A stretch of DNA of 7,100 bases from an uncultured Eubacteriales bacterium (GTDB lineage Bacteria; Bacillota; Clostridia; Monoglobales; Monoglobaceae), in assembly GCA_900552305.1 (NCBI GenBank), contig URZD01000115.1:1-7100 (forward strand), read 5' to 3'. A program made the position numbers and the translations under genes. This document shows, in pieces, positions 1 through 5,338 of the stretch; positions within the stretch are counted from its first letter, which is position 1, and each line of letters opens with the position of its first letter. The notes under the pieces were generated by a model. The model had not been told where the DNA came from, did not search any database, and worked only from the letters and a program-made list of their open reading frames with translations.

Positions 1-191
1 CCGCTGTATCGGCTTGTGTCTCCGTCACGCAGCTCGCACGCCTCGAATGCGCCTGTTGACGCGCCGGACGGTACAGCCGCACGGCCTGTGCAGCCGCCCT
101 CGGTGCAGACCTCGACCTCAACCGTTGGATTTCCGCGCGAGTCGAGTATCTCTCTTGCCGAAATCCCCTCAATCACAATGTAGTCCTTCAT
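1..191 (-). CDS. eno: Enolase, N-terminal part (cut by the left window edge)
   Basis: The first 63 codons of enolase (2-phosphoglycerate to phosphoenolpyruvate; cytosolic, glycolysis and gluconeogenesis) are present. Reading from 191 leftward, the protein begins MKDYIVIEGISAREILDSRG and continues with NPTVEVEV (residues 21-28). It then shows GRAAVPSGASTGAFEA (36-51) and ELRDGD (53-58). The PSGASTG loop (41-47) is the flexible active-site loop whose serine helps bind the second magnesium. The rest of the barrel domain lies outside the window. I chose the ATG at 191 because clostridial enolases usually begin M-K-x-Y shortly before the AREILDSRGNPT motif. An in-frame ATG at 203 would add MIIS, but it sits only one or two bases after the purine-rich AAGGA (204-208). 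The gene follows the terminator of the upstream operon and probably has its own promoter. The identity is very secure; the start is less so. Confidence 0.96.
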   Translation of the reverse strand, partial: MKDYIVIEGISAREILDSRGNPTVEVEVCTEGGCTGRAAVPSGASTGAFEACELRDGDTSRYS

Positions 192-211
192 GCTTATAAT
201 CATTCCTTTCC

Positions 212-224
212 GTGCCGGCGGCAC
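212..224 (-). repeat. Short GC-rich inverted repeat before the enolase ribosome-binding site
   Basis: GTGCCG (212-217) and CGGCAC (219-224) are perfect inverted arms around one base. In RNA this would form about 4-5 bp with a small loop, ending a few bases upstream of the AAGGA (204-208) of enolase. It could modestly affect ribosome access. It has no T-run, so it is not a terminator. Confidence 0.3.
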
Positions 225-268
225 TAAGGTAAAACTGCTCCGCCGCGGTCGGCTGTAATCCCAAACTG

Positions 269-321
269 AGTTAAAGCGGAAAGTTAAAGTCTTACCTTTA
301 GAAAAATTTTATTACTTTAAC
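269..321. repeat. Three copies of GTTAAAG around the enolase promoter
   Basis: On the plus strand AGTTAAAG occurs at 269-276 and again at 282-289, a 13-bp period. The reverse complement CTTTAAC occurs at 315-321, inside the spacer of the candidate promoter. The second and third copies form an 8-bp inverted repeat, GTTAAAGT (283-290) with ACTTTAAC (314-321). The arrangement around the expected transcription start resembles an operator, but no known regulator motif is recognised and the sequence is AT-rich. Confidence 0.35.
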
Positions 322-333
322 ATTGTTTCCCAA
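306..333 (-). promoter_or_regulatory. Candidate sigma-A-type promoter for enolase
   Basis: On the minus strand, TTGGGA (333-328) and TAAAAT (311-306) are separated by 16 bp. They match the -35 and -10 consensus at 4 of 6 and 5 of 6 positions. Transcription would start near 299, giving a leader of about 105 nt before enolase. The site lies directly downstream of the preceding operon's terminator, where a new promoter is needed. The region is AT-rich, so a chance match is possible. Confidence 0.4.
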
Positions 334-337
334 ATAC

Positions 338-377
338 AAAAAAACATACCGTAATTTTCAAATTACAGTATGTTTTT
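338..377 (-). terminator. Rho-independent terminator of the ior/paaK operon
   Basis: Two 18-nt arms (377-360 and 357-340) pair along their whole length, with one mismatch at 367/350. On the minus strand that position is a U-G wobble; on the plus strand it would be a C-A mismatch. This favours function in minus-strand transcripts. The innermost bases must open to form a loop. The RNA ends in seven U residues (344-338), five of them within the stem base. The structure begins 13 bases after the stop codon of the 391-1068 gene, so it ends this operon before enolase. Confidence 0.85.
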
Positions 378-390
378 AAGAATTGGTCTT

Positions 391-1068
391 TTATATTTTT
401 TCCGAATTTTCAACCGCAAGCGCGTAGGTCACAAACCGCGGCGTAAGGTTTTTAATGTCATTTTCGTCCACACCGCTGAAAATTGTTACCTCGTTATCGG
501 TTTTCCGACGTTTTTGCACATCGGTTTCGGTAAGGGCGGCGGTGTTGGCGACAGAGCTTAGTCCGCCAAAACCGCTTTTTTCGTCCATGATAAATGTATA
601 TCTGATTTTGGCGCCCGATTGCACGGTTTGTGCAAAACGGCACGCTTTTACATTAAGACCGAGCCTTTCTGCAGGGTATGCCATTGCCTCCTCGAACCGT
701 TTTTGACTGTTTTCGGTAAATTTGACATACTCCGCGCGTGACGGCGGCTTTGAGCCGTTCTTTGGCTTGTATTCCTCGGTTTTCAAAAGCTTCGGGCAAG
801 CGCCCAGAATATAGTTGATTTTAAACATATTCAGCTCGGATGGCGAAGGCTCGTAAACCTGCGCGCCGTAGCTCTGCTTCAAAAAAGCGATGATTTCATC
901 GCAGCTTTTTCGGCACGGCACGGTTGACTCCGCAAGCCGTGCCATGCGCGCGTTAAATTCGCGCTGCTTTTTCTCGTCGGTTTTTATAAACGCTACCGAA
1001 GTCGCGACGCCGCAGCGAAGGTATCGAAGCGAATACAGAAAATCCCTGATTTTGTCGGAGAATTTCAT
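391..1068 (-). CDS. Hypothetical protein of unknown family, last gene of the operon
   Basis: This 225-residue protein matches no family I recognise. It looks soluble: there is no signal peptide and no membrane segment long enough to be convincing. It is rich in lysine, arginine and glutamate. The N-terminal half (about 1-70) appears helical, followed by a proline- and lysine-rich linker (about 92-112). The C-terminal half contains a GFGGLSSVAN stretch (166-175) and ends TPRFVTYALAVENSEKI (209-225). Cysteines are at 19, 52, 56, 91 and 143; C52 and C56 form a CxxxC pair, too few for a recognisable metal site. The ATG lies two bases after the TGA of the ACT-domain gene (TGA-AA-ATG), with a weak GGTGA five to six bases upstream. 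Its translation is therefore probably coupled to that gene. The terminator follows 13 bases after its stop. Position suggests a link to arylpyruvate/arylacetate metabolism or its control, but that is inference only. I am fairly sure it is a real gene from its length, coupling and terminator. Confidence 0.75.
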   Translation of the reverse strand: MKFSDKIRDFLYSLRYLRCGVATSVAFIKTDEKKQREFNARMARLAESTVPCRKSCDEIIAFLKQSYGAQVYEPSPSELNMFKINYILGACPKLLKTEEYKPKNGSKPPSRAEYVKFTENSQKRFEEAMAYPAERLGLNVKACRFAQTVQSGAKIRYTFIMDEKSGFGGLSSVANTAALTETDVQKRRKTDNEVTIFSGVDENDIKNLTPRFVTYALAVENSEKI

Positions 1069-1070
1069 TT

Positions 1071-1502
1071 TCAGTCACCGTAAACGTCGGATGATGTAAT
1101 TGTGTTTATTCCCGCGTCCTCAAGGCATCTGATGGTTTTGTCCGTATTGTCGGTTTTCATTACGACAGACGCGTTCTTGCCGCTCCTGCCGACAAAGGCG
1201 TAGATGTAATCAAGCTCGATTTCCGCGTCTTTAAGAATGTTAAGAACCCTTGCAAGACCGCCGGGGGCATCGTTCACGCTTACGCCGATAACATCGGTTA
1301 CCTTTACAACCGCGCCGTATTCGCGAAGAACGCTTGCCGCGCGCTCGACATCGTTCACAATAAGGCGCACAATGCCGAAGTCGGTAGTATCGGCAATCGA
1401 AAGCGCGCTGATGTCTATATTGTTTTCGCCCAGCACATTCAGAATGTCGGCGATTTTACCGGATTTGTTTTCAACAAAAATTGACAGCTGCTTTATAAAC
1501 AT
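1071..1502 (-). CDS. Tandem ACT-domain protein, probable aromatic amino acid sensor
   Basis: The 143 residues consist of two ACT domains and no catalytic domain. ACT1 (about 1-67) contains the ligand loop ENKSGKIADI (11-20) and SIADTTDFGIVRLIV (35-49). ACT2 (about 70-140) contains NDAPGGLARVL (77-87) and YAFVGRSGKNA (101-111). ACT domains bind small ligands, most often amino acids. Stand-alone tandem ACT proteins of this type often sit beside phenylacetate-CoA ligase genes, and the same pairing is seen here. A role in sensing phenylalanine, tyrosine or tryptophan, or allosterically controlling PaaK or IorAB, is inferred and not shown by the sequence. The start at 1502 is firm: a perfect AAGGAGGT (1518-1511) lies eight bases upstream. 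The gene follows paaK by 26 nt and is translationally coupled to the unknown downstream gene. Confidence 0.92.
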   Translation of the reverse strand: MFIKQLSIFVENKSGKIADILNVLGENNIDISALSIADTTDFGIVRLIVNDVERAASVLREYGAVVKVTDVIGVSVNDAPGGLARVLNILKDAEIELDYIYAFVGRSGKNASVVMKTDNTDKTIRCLEDAGINTITSSDVYGD

Positions 1503-1510
1503 AAAAGGCT

Positions 1511-1518
1511 ACCTCCTT
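1511..1518 (-). promoter_or_regulatory. Strong Shine-Dalgarno of the ACT-domain gene
   Basis: AAGGAGGT on the minus strand, eight bases before the ATG at 1502, fully complementary to the 16S rRNA 3' end. It is the strongest ribosome-binding site in the window. This suggests the small sensor may be made in excess over its neighbours. Confidence 0.85.
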
Positions 1519-1528
1519 AAAATTTTAA

Positions 1529-2836
1529 TCAGTCAACAAGCTTTCTTGTATCGATAACGCGCTTTGCCTTGCCCTCGCTGCGTTCTATGCTCTTGGGGCT
1601 GACAAGGCGAACTTTTGCCGAAAGTCCGAGAACCGAGCGAAGCTGTTCCTTTATGCTGCGCTCAATTTTCTCGATAGACTTAATGTCATCGGCAAACAGC
1701 TTATCGGACATCTCAACAAGTACCTCCAGAGTATCGGTATTGTTTTCTCTGCCGACAAGTATCTGATAGTTTGGCGTAACATTGCCGCCGACACGCAGAA
1801 GGACTTCCTCAATCTGTGACGGGAATACGTTTACGCCTCTGATAATAAGCATATCGTCCGACCTACCCGTAGGCTTGTTCATTCTCACAAAGGTTCTGCC
1901 GCAGGTACATTTTTCGTAATTAAGCGAACAAATATCTCGGGTACGGTAACGGATAACGGGGAAACCTTCCTTTGTTATCGTTGTGAACACAAGCTCGCCG
2001 GACTCGCCTTCGGGGAGGTTTTCGCCCGTTTCCGGGTCGATTATTTCCGGTATAAACATATCCTCGCAGACGTGCATACCTTGTTGGCGCTCGCACTCGT
2101 ACGAAACGCCGGGTCCCATGATTTCCGAAAGTCCGTAAACGTCATATGCCTTGATATGCAGCTTGCTTTCTATTGCGCGGCGCATATCCTCCGTCCACGG
2201 CTCCGCGCCGAAAACGCCCGCTTTGAGGTGCAGCTCGTCAACCTTACCCATTTCCTCGATGCTCTCCGCAAGATACATTGCATAGGAGGGGGTGCAGCAC
2301 AAAACGGTTGTGCCGAAGTCAATCATGGTCTGTATCTGACGCCGGGTATTGCCCGACGAGGTCGGAATAGCCGTTGCGCCGAGCCGTTCCGCACCGCCGT
2401 GTGCGCCCAAGCCGCCGGTAAACAGTCCGTAGCCGTATGACACCTGAATAAAATCGTTTTCGTCCGCGCCGGCAGCCGCAAGCTGACGAGCCATACAGTC
2501 CGCCCAGTTGTCAAGATCGCGTCTTGTATATCCGACAACAATCTGCTTGCCCGTCGTTCCGCTTGACGCGTGAACGCGAACAATATCCTTCATCGGCACG
2601 GCAAACAGTCCATAGGGGTAGTTGTCGCGCAAATCCTGTTTATACGAAAACGGAAGAAGGTGCAAATCGTCAACGCCCTTGATGTCGCTTGGCTTTAAGC
2701 CTTTTTCGTCCATTCTTTCGCGGAACAGCGGAACATTTTCATACATACGCTTTACCTGCCATACAAGACGCTCGCTTTGCAGCTTTTTAAGCTCCTCTCT
2801 GTCCATGCACTCCAAATTTTTCTGATAAATCGACAT
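1529..2836 (-). CDS. paaK: Phenylacetate-CoA ligase (PaaK type), AMP-forming
   Basis: This 435-residue ligase has the usual PaaK length. It activates phenylacetate or a related arylacetate (possibly indoleacetate or 4-hydroxyphenylacetate) with ATP to an acyl-adenylate, then transfers it to CoA. The motifs run in family order: phosphate-binding loop HASSGTTGK (89-97), the glycine-rich YGYGLFTGGLGAHGGAE (134-150), YDVYGLSE (231-238) and RYRTRD (296-301). The hinge region GRSDDMLIIRGVNVFPSQIE is at 324-343. The C-terminal domain carries EGKAKRV (421-427), which supplies the catalytic lysine. A cysteine group (C302, C310, C312, in KCTCGRT) is common in this type. The start at 2836 is supported by AAGGAG (2850-2845) eight bases upstream, which overlaps the stop codon of iorB. 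The gene sits between iorB and the ACT-domain gene, so arylacetyl-CoA is its likely link to IorAB. Exact substrate is not decided by sequence. Confidence 0.93.
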   Translation of the reverse strand: MSIYQKNLECMDREELKKLQSERLVWQVKRMYENVPLFRERMDEKGLKPSDIKGVDDLHLLPFSYKQDLRDNYPYGLFAVPMKDIVRVHASSGTTGKQIVVGYTRRDLDNWADCMARQLAAAGADENDFIQVSYGYGLFTGGLGAHGGAERLGATAIPTSSGNTRRQIQTMIDFGTTVLCCTPSYAMYLAESIEEMGKVDELHLKAGVFGAEPWTEDMRRAIESKLHIKAYDVYGLSEIMGPGVSYECERQQGMHVCEDMFIPEIIDPETGENLPEGESGELVFTTITKEGFPVIRYRTRDICSLNYEKCTCGRTFVRMNKPTGRSDDMLIIRGVNVFPSQIEEVLLRVGGNVTPNYQILVGRENNTDTLEVLVEMSDKLFADDIKSIEKIERSIKEQLRSVLGLSAKVRLVSPKSIERSEGKAKRVIDTRKLVD

Positions 2837-2844
2837 TAGCTCAG

Positions 2845-2850
2845 CTCCTT
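2845..2850 (-). promoter_or_regulatory. paaK Shine-Dalgarno overlapping the iorB stop codon
   Basis: AAGGAG lies eight bases before the paaK ATG at 2836. Its first two bases are the last two bases of the iorB TAA (2851-2849). Ribosomes ending iorB therefore stop on the paaK ribosome-binding site, which suggests coupled translation of the two genes. Confidence 0.75.
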
Positions 2851-3418
2851 AATCTATATTGTAACCTATTTCAAATGCTTTAAGGTTAATATCCACAAAC
2901 CTTGGCGGAACTGTTGTTTTAAGCGTTTCGACCCATTTTTCGTACGGTATGTCGGTACTGCGGGCAAGCAAACCGATAAGAACCACGTTGACCGCCTTGA
3001 TGTTTCCCGCCTTTTCCGCCGCGGCAAGCGCGTCGGTTGCTTTGAGGTTTATTTTTTCGGAAAGTTTTCCCTCAATATCGGACGGATATTCCGCAGCTCC
3101 GGTTATAACGGGCATCGGATCCATTTCCTGTGAGTTTGCAATCATGATACCGCCCTTTTTCAGGTACGGTACGGCGCGATATGCCTCCAGCATTTCAAAT
3201 GCAAGAATGATGTCCGCTTCACCGCGGCCGATTATAGGAGAGTAAACCTTATCTCCGTATTTGACATACGTTACAACGCTGCCGCCCCTCTGGCTCATTC
3301 CGTGAACCTCGGAGACCTTTACGTCATAGCCTTCCTTTGTGAGAAGATTTCCTAAAATCCTGCTGGCAAGCAGTGTACCCTGCCCGCCAACGCCAACTAT
3401 CATAATGTTTTTAGTCAT
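2849..3418 (-). CDS. iorB: Indolepyruvate (arylpyruvate):ferredoxin oxidoreductase, beta subunit
   Basis: This is the small subunit of the enzyme that converts arylpyruvate, CoA and oxidised ferredoxin to arylacetyl-CoA, CO2 and reduced ferredoxin. The 189 residues belong to the gamma-type domain of the 2-oxoacid oxidoreductase family. The glycine-rich GVGGQGTLLASRIL is at 9-22, SEVHGMSQRGGSVV at 36-49, and KAVNVVLIGLLA at 141-152. The length is normal for IorB. I chose the ATG at 3418, where the motif GVGGQG begins near residue 9 as in homologues. It has GCAAGG ending eight bases upstream (3427-3430 is the AAGG). An in-frame ATG at 3454 would add twelve basic residues with no ribosome-binding site and is rejected. 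It follows iorA after a 70-nt gap. Confidence 0.95.
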   Translation of the reverse strand: MTKNIMIVGVGGQGTLLASRILGNLLTKEGYDVKVSEVHGMSQRGGSVVTYVKYGDKVYSPIIGRGEADIILAFEMLEAYRAVPYLKKGGIMIANSQEMDPMPVITGAAEYPSDIEGKLSEKINLKATDALAAAEKAGNIKAVNVVLIGLLARSTDIPYEKWVETLKTTVPPRFVDINLKAFEIGYNID

Positions 3419-3438
3419 ATTCAAAACCTTGCCTTTCC

Positions 3439-3474
3439 GTCCGTGCTGCGGCATAAGCGCGCTGCGGCGCGGAC
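3439..3474. repeat. GC-rich imperfect inverted repeat between iorA and iorB
   Basis: GTCCGTGC (3439-3446) and GCGCGGAC (3467-3474) pair at seven of eight positions around a 20-base, GC-rich interior. The structure occupies half of the 70-nt gap between the two subunit genes, upstream of the iorB ribosome-binding site. It has no T-run, so it is not a standard terminator. It could be an mRNA processing or stability element, or simply chance in a GC-rich stretch. Confidence 0.35.
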
Positions 3475-3488
3475 ATTCGCTAAACGTA

Positions 3489-5222
3489 CTAATCCTTCTT
3501 TTCGATTGCGCCGAACGGACAAATACCTACGCAAAGGCCGCAGCCGTTGCACTGGTTTTTGTCGATAACAATTTCGCCGTCTTTAACGGAGATTGCGGGG
3601 CAGCCGAGCTTCATGCACTTTTTGCATTTTTTGCACTTGTCGGTAACGGTGCAGTGTCCGCTGTACTTAACCGTTTTAAGCAGCGCGCACGGTCGCTGCG
3701 CAATAATGACCGACGGCTCCTCCGCGTCAAGTTCTGTTTTCAGAACGCTTTCAAAACGCTTTGTGTCAAACGGGTCGACAATCTCTACGCGCTGAACGCC
3801 GACAGCCTTTGCAAGAGCCTCAAGGTCAACCTGACGCGTGGGCTCTTTTCTGATAGTAAAGCCTGTGGTCGGGTTGTCCTGGTGTCCCGTCATGCCTGTA
3901 ATGGAGTTGTCAAGGATGATAACTGTGTTATTTCCTTTATTATATACAATATCGATAAGACCCGTAATTCCGGAATGGATAAATGTTGAATCGCCGATAA
4001 CCGCAACAAGCTTTTTATTAAATTCGCTGCCGCGTGCCTTTGCCATTCCCATTGCTCCGCTGACTGACGCGCCCATACAGACGGTAGTGTCGACGGCGGA
4101 GAGCGGAGCAACCGCGCCGAGGGTATAGCAGCCGATGTCGCCCGACACCGTAAGCCCCATCTTGTTCAGCACATAAAATGTTCCTCTGTGCGGACAGCCC
4201 GCACACATTACGGGCGGACGGACAGGGATGCTTTCACCGATTTCGGTACATTCGGGAGCAGGCTCGCCGAGAACTGCCGCGCCAATCATTGCGGGAGTGT
4301 ATTCGCCCAGGAGCGTGAACGCGTCCTTGCCGATTACCTCTATGCCAAGGCTCTTGCAGTATTCCTCGAATATCGGGTCAAGCTCCTCGATAACATAAAC
4401 CTTTTTGAATTTTGCCGCAAAGTCGCGGATTTTCTTTTCGGGCAGAGGGTAAACCATTCCGAGCTTGAGATAACTCGCGCGGTTGCCGAGCGCCTCCTTT
4501 GCGTACATATACGATATGCCGGATGTGATAACGCCGATGTCGCCGTTGTTGATTTCCTCTGTATTTACGCTTACCGTTTCCGCGTATTCGCGCAGCGCGT
4601 CAAGACGTTTTTCAACCTCGATATGGCGCAGCTTTGCGTTGCCGGGCATCATTACGTTTTTGCGGATATTCTTTTCGTACGGTTTAAGCTCGACGTTTTG
4701 GCGCTCCTCCTCCTCGACAAGACCCTGAGAGTGCGAAACTCGGGTTGAAAGCCTTATTATAACGGGCGTGTCAAATTTTTCGCTGATTTCATACGCGAGC
4801 TTTGTAAACTCCTTACACTCAAGGCTGTCAGACGGTTCTAGCATAACCGTTTTGGATGCCTTTGCATAGTGGCGCGAATCCTGCTCGTTCTGTGACGAGT
4901 GCATTCCCGGATCATCCGCAACGCAAAAGACAAGACCGCCGTTTGCGCCTATGTAGCTGACGGTGAAAAGCGGGTCCGCCATAACGTTCATTCCGACGTG
5001 TTTCATGCACGACATTGCCCGCGCACCGCCGATTGACGCGCCTATTGCGACCTCGGCGGCAACCTTTTCGTTGGGCGACCACTCAACGTAAATCTCGTCA
5101 AACTTGACAATGTTTTCGGTTATTTCGGTACTCGGCGTGCCGGGATATGAAGCTACGACCGTTACGCCCGCCTCGTATGCGCCCCTTGCAACCGCCTCGT
5201 TGCCTATCATCAGTCTTTTCAT
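3489..5222 (-). CDS. iorA: Indolepyruvate (arylpyruvate):ferredoxin oxidoreductase, alpha subunit
   Basis: This large subunit carries thiamine diphosphate and the iron-sulfur clusters. It decarboxylates arylpyruvates from transaminated tryptophan, phenylalanine or tyrosine and passes electrons to ferredoxin; the reaction is reversible. The 577 residues match the family. The N-terminal pyrimidine-type domain shows ASYPGTPSTEI (24-34). The middle contains the IorA signature CAGCPHRG (340-347) and GDIGCYTLG (361-369). The thiamine-binding segment runs from GDSTF (410-414) to LDNSITGMTGHQDNP (437-451). The C-terminal ferredoxin-like domain has two four-cysteine motifs: C530, C533, C536 and C541 (CxxCxxCxxxxCP), and C558, C561, C564 and C568 (CxxCxxCxxxCP). 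These should hold two [4Fe-4S] clusters. The start at 5222 has AAGGAG (5239-5234) 11 bases upstream. It precedes iorB. I see no truncation or missing key residue. Confidence 0.97.
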   Translation of the reverse strand: MKRLMIGNEAVARGAYEAGVTVVASYPGTPSTEITENIVKFDEIYVEWSPNEKVAAEVAIGASIGGARAMSCMKHVGMNVMADPLFTVSYIGANGGLVFCVADDPGMHSSQNEQDSRHYAKASKTVMLEPSDSLECKEFTKLAYEISEKFDTPVIIRLSTRVSHSQGLVEEEERQNVELKPYEKNIRKNVMMPGNAKLRHIEVEKRLDALREYAETVSVNTEEINNGDIGVITSGISYMYAKEALGNRASYLKLGMVYPLPEKKIRDFAAKFKKVYVIEELDPIFEEYCKSLGIEVIGKDAFTLLGEYTPAMIGAAVLGEPAPECTEIGESIPVRPPVMCAGCPHRGTFYVLNKMGLTVSGDIGCYTLGAVAPLSAVDTTVCMGASVSGAMGMAKARGSEFNKKLVAVIGDSTFIHSGITGLIDIVYNKGNNTVIILDNSITGMTGHQDNPTTGFTIRKEPTRQVDLEALAKAVGVQRVEIVDPFDTKRFESVLKTELDAEEPSVIIAQRPCALLKTVKYSGHCTVTDKCKKCKKCMKLGCPAISVKDGEIVIDKNQCNGCGLCVGICPFGAIEKKD

Positions 5223-5338
5223 GTTTTTTGTATCTCCTTTTTTATATTTAACCTTAGGTTAGCAATCCAAACCCGCCTTAACCGGCACAATTTGGAATAT
5301 ATTGATTCTGCGTATTGTCTTGCGGCGTCTTTGCCGGG
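5223..5338 (-). promoter_or_regulatory. Structured leader between the CoA ligase and iorA
   Basis: This 116-nt gap is the longest inside the operon and holds several inverted repeats. TAACCT and AGGTTA (5249-5254 and 5256-5261) form a perfect 13-bp palindrome around one base, just before the iorA ribosome-binding site. TCCAAA (5266-5271) pairs with TTTGGA (5291-5296), enclosing a GCC/GGC stem. TAACCGGC (5279-5286) could instead pair with GCCGGGTTA (5333-5341), which includes the ligase stop codon, with one bulge. The pairings overlap and so exclude one another. No T-run typical of a terminator and no convincing promoter was found. It may be a regulatory or processing leader; that is inference. 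Confidence 0.35.

Noticed and set aside
14..199. Plus-strand 61-codon open frame at the left edge
   Set aside because: The minus strand here encodes the N-terminus of enolase; the plus-strand product is arginine- and proline-rich without family resemblance.
310..330. Possible Rex-type redox operator near the enolase promoter (TTAACATTGTTT)
   Set aside because: Only one half-site resembles the motif; the required second inverted half is absent.
3419..3454. Longer iorB start at 3454
   Set aside because: It adds twelve residues not typical of IorB and has no ribosome-binding site, whereas the ATG at 3418 has AAGG at good spacing.
3339..4748. Plus-strand frames of 216 and 186 codons opposite iorA and iorB
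   Set aside because: They are antisense to strongly conserved coding sequence and show no family motifs or convincing ribosome-binding sites.
5241..5271. Possible promoter immediately before iorA (TTGGAT and TATAAA, 18 bp apart)
   Set aside because: The -35 match is poor, and transcription would begin within the iorA ribosome-binding site, leaving no usable leader.
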